Below are positions 30,038-42,539 of a DNA stretch of 64,000 nucleotides, piece after piece. How positions within the stretch are numbered: position 1 is the stretch's first letter; each line of letters begins with the position of its first letter. The position numbers were made by a program, and so were the translations under genes. This stretch comes from Moringa oleifera (lineage: Eukaryota > Streptophyta > Magnoliopsida > Brassicales > Moringaceae), in the NCBI GenBank assembly GCA_021397835.1, contig JAJFZO010000747.1:3288501-3352500 (forward strand), read 5' to 3'. The notes beneath the pieces are model-generated. The model saw nothing but the letters and a program-made list of their open reading frames with translations, did no database searches and was not told the DNA's origin.

Positions 30038-31353
30038 TTATGACATTACTTAAATTTTCATGGAAAATACCATAATATTGTTTGCGTTTTTAGATAAATT
30101 ACCATCCGATGTAAAAGTCCAGGAACCTGGCTGCAGCAAGCTTGTCTTCAATTTTGTCTGAGTTAGACTCTACCCATTCACAATCTAGTACCAAGCCTCT
30201 TTGTCCTCCTTGCTTATCCTGGAACAAGGATAGGAACAGCAGCAGGGAGGAGAAACTTCATCATCCTGATTATTGAATAAATCGTTTTCGTATTCCAGTA
30301 ATCACATATGAAATTTTATTTGATGATTACATAAATATAGGAGTAACAGAAACAAAATTTACAGATACTTTATCTGGACAGCCATATGAATACCAATATC
30401 TGCTTCTAAATGGAAATGTATAGCAACACCAGATATGGCTCAGTACATAACTGATAGCATAAAACACCAGAGATTATACCTGGTACTTGGTTCTGTATAT
30501 GGACACAGCTGCAGCATGGGCCAATATCTGGTGGTGTGCCACCAGATATGGGTCATCAGTTGATGAATTTTCACGTCTTCCAGGAGCAAAAATCCCAGTA
30601 TCATAACCATCCACCGCAGTTTCAAGAGGCTCATTAATTGTAATCCAGTTCTTTACTCTGTCACCAAAACTTGCAAAGCAAGTATCGGCATAGGTTGCAA
30701 AGTATCCTCTGGTGATTTGCCCGACATAGAAGCCACATCAGTGAAAATGGATTTAGCAAGAGATGCCTTTACAAAAGTAACAGAGATGCAGAGATAAGAT
30801 GGATGCACATATTATACATAACTTGTCCTTAAATTATGAGTAGTAAGAAAAATTAGAATTGCTAAAATAAATTTCCTCAGGGTCGTCATATTATTATGAT
30901 TTCTTATTTATGAACTCCCAAGCAGATTTCCACGAACAATATCTTCCTTTGAAGCAAAGGTAACTGAGTAGTTATTTGTCAAAACTCCATAGTCAGTTTC
31001 TTGTAGCATAAAGAACACATATTTAGCAAATTGCAGTCTAAAACAATCCCCAAGAGGATGAATGCAAGTACACAAGTATATAAAACAAGAAGCTGCCAAT
31101 ATACAAGTATTTTGAGCAACTATGATTGACTGGAAGTACAATCCAGCATCAAAGGGGTCAAAACAAGAAAACCCAGCCTTATTGTAGTGCGAAGGATGCT
31201 GCCCCTTCAGAAGCTGGGTCACATCATATATAATAAAACAAAAGAGGTGAAATGGATGCCCTTCTGAAATGGTATACTCAAATAAATTCAAATGGACAGA
31301 GGGTTTTATACCTGAGAAGGGTCAATGTTTATGTATAAACCAGGTATCATAAC

Positions 31354-32137
31354 TGTTGTCCTCCTAGGAACGTGGCCAAGGATTAGTTAATTTCCTTCTC
31401 TTGGCTCTATCTTGAATCCAACTCTTCACTCATCTCTCACTACCTTTAATAGTCTCGGCTTCCATCTGCTCCCCTTTGAGCCATGTGCTGAGACTTCATT
31501 CTCAGTGATTTCCTGGTACAGGCAGCATGGCTTCGCTCACAGTTTTTCTGCCAACCCAACTCAAGCTAGGGATGGTTGTTTGGTTAATTCGATCGATTCA
31601 GTCGAAAAATTTTAAAAAACAAATGAATTAAATTTTTTTTATAGAAAAACCGAAAACTGACCGAATATGAAAAATAATCAATTAAACCAAATCGAATTTT
31701 TTTATCGATTTAATCGGTAACCAAATAAACTAAAAAATTATTAAAATTTAAATTTTATATTTTTAAAAAATAAACTATTGTTAATAATATTAATTTAATT
31801 AATTAATTATTAAAATTAAAATCGATTTTTCGAAAAAATTAACCGAAAACCGACCAAAAAATCAAAAAAACCAATTTAAAATTAAAAAACCCAACCAAAT
31901 TAACCGAAATCAATTCGGTTTATCGGTTTTTTTTGTTTTAACCGAATTATGCTCACCCCTAACTTGAGCCATGTTTTCCTTTAAGGCAGGTGCCAAGTCG
32001 GATGATCAGGTCACGATCCATGGGCTTTACGTGGCTGCCAAGTTGTGGGCTTACTGGTTTGGGCTCTAACGACCTTATTTGAGGCTTGATGTTATTGCGC
32101 TCTCCCCTAATATCCTTCCCTCCCCCCTCCCCCCAAT
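31354..32137 (-). repeat. 3' LTR of the gypsy-type element
   Basis: Shares with 37420-37764, in order, blocks such as GGCTCT.TCTTGAATCCAA, ACAGGCAGCATGG, AAGGCAGGTGCCA, CCATGGGCTTTACGTGG and CTAATATCCTTC. The 395-bp MITE at 31567-31961 interrupts it. The inner edge at about 32137 is approximate. Confidence 0.8.
31567..31961. mobile_element. hAT-like MITE inside the LTR
   Basis: A 395-bp AT-rich element with termini TAGGGATG and (inverted) TAGGGGTG. It is flanked by imperfect 8-bp duplications ACTCAAGC (31559-31566) and ACTTGAGC (31962-31969). The other LTR has no such insertion at its matching point (ACTCGAGCC near 37630). Internally rich in CGGTT/AACCG motifs and long A/T runs. No coding frame. 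The 8-bp duplication and TAGGG ends point to the hAT superfamily. Confidence 0.7.
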
Positions 32138-32727
32138 TCAAGGGATCCCAAGGACATCCAGTTCACAGAATTCTTAGTGGTGGCCACTTTCCTTTTTCCC
32201 TCCTTTTTGTACTTTGCATAATCGGGGAGTAGACCTTTGTTACCTCCCGAAGGGTTCTTAGGGCAAAGCAACTTAACCTTTTATGGACAATCTCACTAAG
32301 TCTAGGGGCAGTGCTTTTTTTAGCAAGAGAAAGTAGCAATCTCGCTGCCCACTTTTAGGTTTCAAGGATGAAGTATTTTAGCTTCTCAAGGAAACCAAAT
32401 GCAGGCTAGGTGTAGGTATCATGATATGTGTCATTTTACAGTACGCACCGGTTCTTTCGCACTCCCACATCCTGACATCCCTCTTTAGGTCGTGCCACGT
32501 GTTTTGCGTTAGTAGCCATCGATCTAAATCTCCTCATGTGGCCAGATCTAGGCCATTGATTCTGAAGCCTTTAAAAAGGCTCTCCTCCTCAATACACCTT
32601 CTCTTACACTTCTCCTTTCTTCCTCACAACGTCTGCATCCTTGCTCCTTTGAATCACTTACCTTTCGCCTCATCTATTAACCTAATACGTACAAAACTTC
32701 TTAACCTTTTTTTTTTTTCCTTTTCCC

Positions 32728-34640
32728 ATGGATTCAAACAAAGCTTCTTGTGAGTTTAAGACTGAGAGGGATAGCGAGTTTAGTGGGTCATTTACAACTA
32801 TAGAAACTAGTTCTATTGTCTCAGGAACCAAGTAGATTTTATAAGGCCAAATTTGTCATCCTTGACCCAGTAAAACTCTACCCCTTAGTGAAGGCGATAG
32901 GGCTTTCATGCCAATGGCGAGATGCTATGCCTCTACTAAGACATGCTCTCCTCTGGGCTTAGGTTTCTCGCTCATCCCTTTTTAACATGCGTGCTAGCGT
33001 ATGGGGTTTTCCTCATCTAATTAATCCCCAAGTCCTAGAGACTAATGATTGGCTTTATATTAGTCCTCATATCCCTCCAAGCCTCGTCTCTCTAGCTTTC
33101 TCTTTTCTTGAACTTTCATGTACTAAGGAAACACCCAAGCAAGGGAAGATGGTACTACTTTTGCTCTCGTTCAGGACACGCTCTGTTTGTCAAACCTCTT
33201 ACGAGGTTGCAAAAACAAATTTTTCTATGCCTCTTAATAAGGCTTGAACGCCACCCTTATTCCTAGAAGACCCCTTCACCGAGGGATATGAGGCCCCCCA
33301 ACTACTAGGTGAGAACTTCTACTTATACACAACCTTCACCTCCTTAGATTGAAAACTCACAAACTTGAATAAGTACGTGAACAAAAGATCTGTATAAGAC
33401 ATCATTCATTAGGCTCGCCTGGTTCCCAAAGGCTTGCAAGGTGCTCCTTTTAACTCCCCATCTCTGGTTGAATGGCACAGAGGCAATGGACGCATTCAGG
33501 TCATGATCCTGTAATCGAAGAGTCGTGGGGAGAACATACGGTTCGATCCTGTAATGCAGTGATTGCTAAGAACTTCATGGGTATGTGATGTCCCCTTTTC
33601 TCAATAACTTTTCCTTTTGTATGTCTTGTTAACTTATCTTTATTTGCCTTGGAGCTAACACTCACCAAGACGCCGAGGAAAACATGGTGCACCGGGGACC
33701 TACTTTTTCAAATGCCATTGTTATGCGAGATGTGCTATTTGCTCCGAAGCCCGAGATAACGAAGACATCTTTAGCTCCTTCTAAGCGATGTCGATTGACC
33801 ACAGGAGGTACTTCACAATCGATTGGGGCTCTTACGGAGGACATCATGGCAGTCTTTGATGATTCCGCTGACAAACGCATGCCCGTAATGTCCAACACCG
33901 AATTCCTTCTTCAACACCGTAGCCTTAGGGTCCGAGTAACTGACTCATCTTGGGACTCGACCACTACTATGGCCTTACTCCGCAAAATTGTTCTCAAAGG
34001 AGACCGAGAATGATTATAGAGGGAAAACGCGGCGAGGCAGTGTTGCATGTCCCTAATTGCGTCGATATGTTGCTTGAAACTCTAAAGCATTCTCTTTCTC
34101 TCTCTCTCTCTCTCTCTTTTTTTGTTTTAACTCGATGCTTGTCATCTAGGCTACCAAGCTACCATACTCCTGACTGATGACCACGTGGTGATTAAGAATG
34201 AATTCGCCAACAATCTATTTTAGAGTTATTTCGATCCCTTGTAAAGACCACTAATAAAGCCGCTCTACTAGAGGACCAAGTGAAGACCTTAGATGTTGCA
34301 AATGAGGCCTTGAAGACAAAGTGAATGTCGTGACAAAGATGCATAAGCTAATGTTAGAGTCCCTGAGGTCCTAAAACACTTAAGACTGAAAAGGGCCAAG
34401 CAAGACGGACAAGTTAAGCGCATCGCCAGCTACAAGGACTCCAAGGAGTGGAAGGCTGATGCCGAGATGCATTGACTCGCCGGCCAACAAACCGAAAAGG
34501 AGATCCTTACTAAGTTTATAGTGTTGGATTTGATCTAGATGCCAGAACCCGCAGACGAAGAGATTGAGAGTGACAACGGGTCTGGGGATGACAAAGAAAG
34601 CTCCCGCAGCAAGGAAGTGTCCCCTAATGCCACACAAGTT
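32728..34640 (+). pseudogene. Antisense-strand transposon-associated protein remnant
   Basis: On the strand opposite to gag. A start at 32728 gives MDSNKASCEFKTERD and breaks after 35 residues. Near 32950-33100 one frame reads GLRFLAHPFLTCVLAYG, followed after a stop by further matching sequence. This corresponds to the GLRFPLHPF...L..G..P.QL.PN.WR signature of the 'putative gypsy type transposon' domain (Transposase_28 type). A further frame at 33684-34013 (109 residues) and an acidic C-terminal stretch near 34539-34640 (EPADEEIESDNGSGDDKESS) follow. Several frameshifts and stops make it non-functional. A TC-rich microsatellite lies at about 34090-34118. Confidence 0.65.
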
Positions 34641-36259
34641 TTTACTTCACATAAAGGGGTGCCGCCATCGTGGGGCCACCGTTTGGACGCGATTTATTTT
34701 ATATTTCTTATTTTGTTTTTAAGTAATGTTTCTTAGTATCCCTAAAGGTTTTAGGCTTGTACGCATATTTTGCTCTTTTAAAATTAATGAAAAATGTTTA
34801 CTTTGCAATATATGTTAATTTTTTGATCTGACTTCTTTCTTTTTTTGTCCCTTCTATTTTTTTTACTGTTCAAACTACTAATTGACGCTTCAAATTCGAT
34901 CATGCATAAATGCCCAAGACAATGTAATGAATTCTAGGTATCTCTGTTTTTATACTATTCAATCAACATCTTGTCAATATTGTGTTTACTAGTGTGTGTT
35001 ATCTTCTTGGCTAATTCTACGCATGTTCCTTATAGTTCATGCGAATACTTCGTAATTTTTTTTTTATCTATTCAAACTGCTAATTGATGCTTCAATATAA
35101 TAAAATTTAGGCATCTTTTTATTTGTACTGTTTAATTAATATCTTGTTAGTCTTATGTTTACTGCTGTTGTGTTGCCTCCAAGTTGATTCTCAGCATGTT
35201 CCCCACAGTCCATACGAACAATTCGCTAATTGTTTTTAAGGAATGCTAACAACCTCCGCCTAAAAGCTTCGGAAAAACTTGAGCCCATACGTGCTGTCCT
35301 CCCCAGACTTAATTCCGTAACTTTCGGCTCCTCCACTATTTTGTTAAGGGCTCGTCAATGGGGCACATTTCTATTTTATGGGCCTTCTGATGATTGAGAG
35401 TAGTGAAAAAACATTGCTTTACTACCTGTTGGCTTTCTGTAACTTCTTTTATTCCGTTCGAGGTAGGGAACCACAATAGTAATCACTTGAGAGGTATTTA
35501 AGCCAAGTCTGTCGAATATCCTGTTATAAGGCTTTGACCACCAAAAATTTTGTCATGATACTAGCCTGCTTGGGATTGCGTTTGCGCAACCATCGGGAGG
35601 TTGATGACTCCCTTTATTGTGACTAACTCGCCTCGAAACCCACCAAGCTGGCTGCGTATTTTTTTAACCTCTCCCCATAAAGTTTCATATGAGTAAAAGC
35701 TGGTTCACAGATCACGTTGACCAACCTCCCATTGTCTACCAACATTCTTTGGAACAGGAAATTGGTGATGATTAGGTCAACCACCAAGGTGTTATCATGA
35801 GGTGTCTAAATTCCCTTCAAATCTTAATTAGAAAAAGTTATTTCCAAGCCTTTGAGCCTTCTACCCTGGCTCTAAGTTATTGATGACTACACATAACTAA
35901 AGGATGGTTCTCTGATTATTATGTCCACCACACCATCAGTTTGGATCTTAGGGCAATCCTCGATCCCTTTAGTTTGAATAGTCTGAACTAGTTGCGTCTG
36001 GTCAGACGGGAGCTCCATCCTTGATACTTGGGGTTGCTTTCCCACCTTACATATAGTCCAAGGCGTCTCCCATGAACCAAGGATTTGATCTCCTCTTGTA
36101 ATTGCCTGCATACTTCTATATTATAGTCAGTCTTGATGAAAATGACAACACCTCGACTCATCCCTCATGGTAGGTGAGGTTACCATCTAACAAAGGGGCT
36201 TTAACATCCTCTTGCTTTCAATTGCCATCGTGACATTAGTTTGGGACGTGTTCAAGGGA

Positions 36260-37365
36260 GCGAAACTTGGTTGTGCCGTTAAGAGTTTATTGGTCCCGAT
36301 GGGTCTACCAATTGGAGTGAAACTTTGCTGGGGCAAAGGTGGCTTGCCTTGGTTGTTGAGTTAAGTCCCACATCCACAAAAGTCATTTCTGCGTCCCTGG
36401 TCCTCGCTTTCAGTTGTGCCATTAGGAGACTACCTTCTTGTTTCTCTCTTTCTTTTGTTTCCTTACTTTTCATGTATTTCTTAGCCAAAACCAACACTTC
36501 TGCCATGTTCCTTGCCGACTCATGGCACAAGGCATCGAAAAACGACCCATCTTACAAACCTTTTGAAATAGTTGTCATGGCGACTGGTTATTGCAAGTTC
36601 TCCACTTGTAGGACCTCACAATTGAACCAGGAGACGTAGTCTCAGAGCTACTCGTTCAAAGATTGGTACACGGCTCTGAGGTAATTATGTTGCTTCTTGT
36701 TCCATCAGGTGTTGATGACGTCTCTCAGAAAGGATCGTGCTAACTTTGCGAAGCTGATTACGCTTCCTGGTCGAAGGGAGGCAAACCAATCGCATCGCGA
36801 CCTAGTAAGAGTAGTGGGGGACACTTTGCATGAGACAAAGTCGAATGTCTCGTAAATCAGCATTATGCTTTGGTACCAATCTAAATAGTCTTTCGAATCT
36901 CCAACTCTGTTATAAGGCTTGATCTGGGAGATCGTGAGGTGTTAGGTACAGGTTCATTTAGGGTGAGGTCACTGAATAGGGAGCTCGGATCGGATCATGG
37001 TCATCATTTCCTTCCCTTTCATTGGTTCCACCATAGGCTTCCCATTATTGGCCTAGGCGATTCATGTGTCGGAGAAGCTATAGTTGTTCATTATTCCCAC
37101 GCAGGGCATGTCTTACACCCATCTGATTTAAGCCTTGATCCGATGCTTAATGCTTACAGCATGCTCGCTTTCAGCCTCATTAAAGGCTTGCGGTTCTCGA
37201 TAGGCCCAATGCCTTTTGTTTTCCTCCACGAGCGTATTGTATTGTTCATTTCTACATTTGTTCTCATAACAATGCAAGCTACGTAGCCTACGACAAGGTT
37301 CTAAGACTCTATTCTAGCGGAAGTGGGAGCTCTATCGATGGCTCGGCCAACGCTGGCAGTCTCCA
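36260..37365 (-). pseudogene. Gag (Retrotrans_gag-type) of the gypsy-type element, broken
   Basis: Minus strand, starting near 37363 (METASVGRAIDRAPTSARIE, then a stop). The core gag domain is at about 36935-36700: IKPYNRVGDSKDYLDWYQSI followed by DFVSCKVSPTTLTRSRCDWF, then FAKLARSFLRDVI. This matches the plant gypsy gag pattern (D.......Y...M.......C..FP.TL.G.A..WF..L). The C-terminal part at 36530-36279 (83 residues) is Lys/Glu-rich. Stops separate the blocks. No protease or RT follows downstream (lower coordinates). Confidence 0.7.
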
Positions 37366-37419
37366 TGATGACATGTTGCTTAGTTGTTAAATAAAGAAAG
37401 ATGCAAAACTTCCTATCAA

Positions 37420-37764
37420 CGTTTCCCACAGCCTGGGAATGTGGTCGAGGATTAGTGAATTTCCTTCTTTTGGCTCTCTCTTGAATCCAACCGTTTGCTC
37501 AGCGTCTCTTACCACCTTTCATAGTCTCGACTTTCACCTACTACTCTTTAAGCCATGTGCCAAGCCTTCATTCTTCGAGATTTCCTATTACAGGCAGCAT
37601 GGTTTCGCTAACAGTTTTCCTACAAACCTCACTCGAGCCATGCTCTCCTCGAAGGCAGGTGCCAGGTCAAGTGATCAGGGCACGACCCATGGGCTTTACG
37701 TGGTTATGGATTGTGGGCTTGCTATCTTGGGCTCTAATATCCTTCTTTAGGCTGCCCCCCAACA
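37420..37764 (-). repeat. 5' LTR of the gypsy-type element
   Basis: About 345 bp, partner of the left LTR. The outer end CAACA is exact next to the ATAAC target duplication. The inner end near 37420 is inferred from where similarity to the left LTR stops. No standard tRNA primer-binding site was recognised just inside it. Confidence 0.78.
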
Positions 37765-38632
37765 ATAACCTAGAAATCAACTGAAGCACATAATTATTTG
37801 CTACTTCCTATTTCTTATGTCCCAAAAAGTGGAAAGGCTGACCTTAAATTTATTTGGAATGAGAAAATATATATGTCCTGATAAAATATATGCATTTTTA
37901 TACATATGATTACTTGTTTTATCAACCAGATAAGTATATCCATAATATCTTTACACCTAAGCACCCATCTGATTAATCTAAAGAGAAGTAAGGCCATGAG
38001 CCCCAAGGGCAATCAAAGCCCAAACTATAGAGACCAAACCCAACAAATAGAGGCCTAATTGCAATTAGAAGTTATTTATGAAGAAGATGTTTATTGGAAG
38101 CTATTTTTTAGGAGTTTTTCCCTCGTGGGGGTTTTTGCAATCAACTAACTCAACCTAAAATAAAAGAAAAGAGGCAGGAACAGTTATAGAATCGCCTATA
38201 GATCTCATAAGGCTCTAAACTCTCATTAAGCTCTAGAATCTCATCTTACTTAAGCATCGGATTAGACCTAAGGGGTCACTCGGAGTTCACCTCTCTCCTT
38301 CTCGCAGAATCTTGAGCAACAATTCCATCAAGAATCTCCCAGCCCAGGCAAGAAGAGAGAACTTCCATCATCCTAGTGTTGCTAAGCCCACAAACCAGAT
38401 TTTGGCAACATCACCTATAAATGTTATTCTTGCATCATGAAACATTACTACTGCAAACACATTTAATTTTGTCAAGTGCACAGTGAGCTTTCGAAGGTAA
38501 CATATAACTTAAGCATGATCTATCAAGCCACAGAATCTCTTTGGCTTCTAAAAGCAAATAATTGAACATGAGTTACAATAAATAATGTACACAACAAAAT
38601 TTTCAATGATGACTGAGCACTTACACAATTTA

Positions 38633-38860
<228 letters not shown>

Positions 38861-41524
38861 CTATGATCACAAAGAAAACAAATAAGAGAAATTGAGTCAT
38901 TCTCTCGAATGCTTGTCCGGTAAGATTTGTCTGCCTTAGGAAATTGGAAATCAAACTGTGATATGAAATGCTGGTAAGACATGTTAGGTTTACTCAATTC
39001 ACATTAATCTATTCATCCTTAAGAACTTGATTTATAAGATACCAGTTAAATCTTTACAGTATAGCAACTTTTTCCCATAAATAAAAATTAATAAGCTCAT
39101 GACATTGATCAACTTTTAGTTTAAATGTAACCCAAATCTGTACAAACTGGAAAAGAGAGTGCAAATGAGGGGAGGGAAAGGGTTACACAAACCGAAAGGT
39201 TTATTTGAATGGAAAAAAATTAGAACAATAAACAACTTTTTCAGTCACCAGCCAGCAGTAAAAACATAATGTTGAAGCCTTTAACTCTTGGACATACCAG
39301 GATAGATCCGAGGCCAGGATATAGAAAATCTGTAAGCATCAAATCCCAACTTGGCTATGAGGTCGACATCTTCCTATGCATTAGTATTGGTTTGAGATAA
39401 TTAAAATCTAACAGAGAATGAATTTTAAAAAAAAAAAGGAAAAATGAAGACAAACAGATATTAACCATTACACAAGTAATAATCTAACAAGGATGGCAAT
39501 GTTACCAGTTCCTGATTGGTACCCGTCACACTTAACTTGTTTGAAATGGTTTGGCAAGACTTTCACATCCAACAAGGTGGGTATAGCAGAAAGTCTAATT
39601 GACATTGACAAGTTGAACCTATAAGAGAATGACAATGTTCTAACTAGTGGATCTCAAAGATATTGGTAATAGCTAATAGATTTCATTTGATGTCTGGTTC
39701 AGAGACCTATGTCCATACTATGTGGTGGCCATATTTGGAATAAGGATAGGGTGCAGGAAGGGGGAACATCTCCAAGCATGGGAAGAGATACAGAGACGGC
39801 CTCTGAAAATAAGGATGAAGATTGGGAGTGTACTACCAACCTAAACCCAATTAGCTGCCATTCTTCTATTTCTATTCACTCCTTTTAAACTCTCATCTGG
39901 CTACATATGTGTTCAAATTAGATATGTTCCTGAATTTCAAAAAAGAAGTTCTCAAGGGATTATTTTTGTGATAAGAAACCAACTTTAACTGGATCTAGAC
40001 ACTCATCCAATGCATCGACTTAATGATAAAGTTAAATTCCAAACTACATTCTTTTCTAAGCCACAAACTGCTCTTCCCCCCCTGCCCTCGTGACAAGACT
40101 ACCCAAGAAAAGGGAAAAGAGACATTAGAAAAGAACATGGTCCAAGATCCACAATGCAACCTTCAGCAACTTCTAGAAGGATACGCAATAGTTACTGAGA
40201 AAAGAAACAGAAGAAAAAGGCAATTGCTAATATGAAAAATACTAGCCTTGTACCGATGATAATGATCCACGGCAACATCACCATTGCTCCCATCCTTGAT
40301 TTTCCCTAAAAGTTAAAACAAGAAAAACAAAAAAAAAAAAAATTAATTCTCATAATTAAATGTGAGATCATATCAACTATAAGATTAAGAGGACACCACA
40401 CACCTTCAGTATGTGAAAAAGAATCCCATATACTGTCACCCCTATTACCCTCCTTGCAGGCACCTTCAACCTAAGAAAAGACATCAACATGCTTAATGAA
40501 CTGGATGTTCGACTCTTCCACAATTTATAGGTATAAATTAGCTACCTGCAGAACTATCAATGCAGCCATGTTTGCTATATAATATTTTGAAAACAAATAG
40601 AATGCATTGTCATCCATTTAAGGACAAAAAAAATGGCAAAATAAATTATATCAATTAAGTCGACTGATTGCCAGTCGGGTGAGCACTGCTAATGCTAACT
40701 TTGAAAATTCAACTTCTTACACAGACTTGTCTAGCATCCATTACGGACAGTGTTTCATCACTGCTCCTTGATTTTATGAAGAGACAACTTTCAGAGTAAA
40801 ACCTAGAAAAAGACCCACCTCATAATTATCATCAGAACATTCCTCAAAGATTGTGCACATAAGTGTTCAAAAGGCTACGTTTTAGTAGCATATAGGGGAT
40901 AACAGCTACCATCAAAGTTGAAAATGAAATCATCTTTACTGCATTGTGAAAGGCAGTCATTCAAGAATGATCTACTACCAGGTGCGCACCAATGCCTGCC
41001 TCTGTACCAGTGGCTCCATGAAAAAGACATTGGGTTTAGTTTAAATTTCATCATACACCAAACATTTCCCGAAGTTGATTAAAGATAAACGCTAGTGCAG
41101 ATTACTTATAGTCTTAAGTTCTCCAAGGAGAGAAAAATAGCAAATGCCCAGATCAGAAATAGCAAATTATTGCGTACATAATCACATTTATAGATGTTAC
41201 GTTCTCGAGTTTATAGGCAAAAATGCACATCAACTCGACCGTATACGCATGCATATCTACATACATGTCAATAGAGAGGAAGACAACAAATACCCAGATC
41301 AGAGTTTGCAGGAAATTTGCATAAACAGAATCGCACACGTGCATACATTGACCATATACATAAAGGTGACATATTGACTTGACTGAGTAATGCACAGATA
41401 CAAACAGAGAAGCACCTGGTAGGCAGAAGTGGCGACGCCGAAGACAAAGTTGGGAGGGAAATCAGCTCGAGAAACTTCTTGGGTACTAGAAAGATCCGCT
41501 CCATATTCTTCCTTCAGTGGCATT

Positions 41525-42520
41525 GTTTCTCGTTCCTGGGTCTTGTTTCAACCACTAATCAAGATTAAGCCAGGGTGAGCGATGATGGGATTCAGAGAGT
41601 TCTATCAGTTTCTCCTTGATATAAGGGTAGGCGCTGAACTTCTGTATTCATGGTAGCTGTTAGGGAGCCAACTGTAAGGCCCAGGAAAATGAGGATCAGC
41701 AGCGTATCTTCGTTTTCCTCTGCTATAAAAAAAAGAGATACCCAATGGAGAGAGGAAAAGTTGAGAGAGCTTTTGTGCAGAAGACAACTTTTTTAGATTA
41801 AAACTTCAGGATGTTGTCTTTTATTGACTTGTTTTGTCTTCGAAGAAGTGAAGCCGACTCAAGTGATACTCTCGGTCTCAGTCTTCCTAGATGTAGCAGC
41901 TTACTCATTATGACACCCCGTGAACGGACATGAATTGGAGCACATTTTAATATATACAAAAAGAATAAAATAACTATTTTTAATCACTAATTTTGGACTT
42001 GAGCGTAATTTACGGTCAGTTTACACTGTACAGGCAGCCGCATCTGCCTCCGCAGCGCGCACTAAACTCACTTCATTTTAAAATACAAATTCATGATTTT
42101 ATTATTAAAAATGTTTAAAAAATAAAAATACTTTTGAGAGCAGCCTTAACAATTTTTTTAATGAATTTTACCTTTTGAATAATATATAAGGTATAAAATT
42201 TAAGATGAGTTTGAGTTTCAAAAGCTGTTTCACTTTTATGGAAAAATGAGAAGACAAATTTACGTGGGTTTATCACAGTTAGTCATCGCCATCGTAATTT
42301 GATCGATCTATAATAAAAAGATGAGGATATTACATAGTAATAGAGATATTGAATATGATTTTGATTTCTAATAAAGTTGAAAAGAAACATAAAATTCTTA
42401 TTAATTAATAGTTATCATTTTATTGAAGGTGCAGCTTCTCATTGATGGAGAAAAATTTTATCTTCTTATAAAATCTTAAAGAACAAGTAACTTAATTTGT
42501 TTTTTTAAGAACTTAAAGTT
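41525..42520. other. Upstream region of copy A and end of duplicated block
   Basis: Sequence from 41525 to about 42060 aligns with 52547 to about 53160 upstream of copy B (shared words include AACTTTTTTAGATTAAA, TAAAATAACTATTTTTAATCAC and GGACTTGAGCGTAATT). Beyond about 42100 the similarity stops and AT-rich spacer begins. Confidence 0.6.
41618..41624 (-). promoter_or_regulatory. Candidate TATA element, beta-glucosidase copy A
   Basis: TTATATC on the minus strand, about 95 bp upstream of the ATG. The equivalent TTATATG occurs in copy B, which supports it, though similarity here is also expected from the duplication itself. Confidence 0.35.
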
Positions 42521-42539
42521 GCTTGGTATATGTTTGAAT

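Larger units (their letters stand above)
31354..37764 (-). mobile_element. Pol-less Ty3/gypsy-type LTR element with gag and an antisense coding region
   Basis: Length 6411 bp. It starts TGTTG and ends CAACA and is flanked by an exact 5-bp target duplication ATAAC (31349-31353 and 37765-37769). LTRs are 31354 to about 32137 (containing a MITE) and about 37420-37764. Gag lies on the minus strand near the right LTR, so that is the 5' LTR. A purine-rich tract (plus-strand C-rich, 32111-32136) abuts the left LTR as a polypurine tract would. No protease, RT, RNase H or integrase was found. The plus strand of the interior encodes a different protein remnant (32728-34640). The organisation resembles non-autonomous gag-only elements and Tat/Athila-group elements with antisense frames. 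Confidence 0.85.
30709..38624 (-). other. Giant intron 6 of copy A
   Basis: Sequence alignable to copy B intron 6 is present at the left end (matches near 30890-31077) and right end (from about 38520). Between them lies DNA absent from copy B: the LTR element at 31354-37764, flanked by about 270 bp and about 750 bp of further copy-A-only sequence of unknown origin. Splice sites at both ends still look usable. Confidence 0.7.

Noticed and set aside
33501..33898. Minus-strand open frames inside the gypsy-type element
   Set aside because: Antisense to the plus-strand transposon-associated region that carries the recognisable motif.
41700..41750. Plus-strand TATAAAA and CCAAT words upstream of copy A, suggesting a divergent promoter
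   Set aside because: No plus-strand gene follows; only copia debris lies downstream, and copy B keeps only a weak version.
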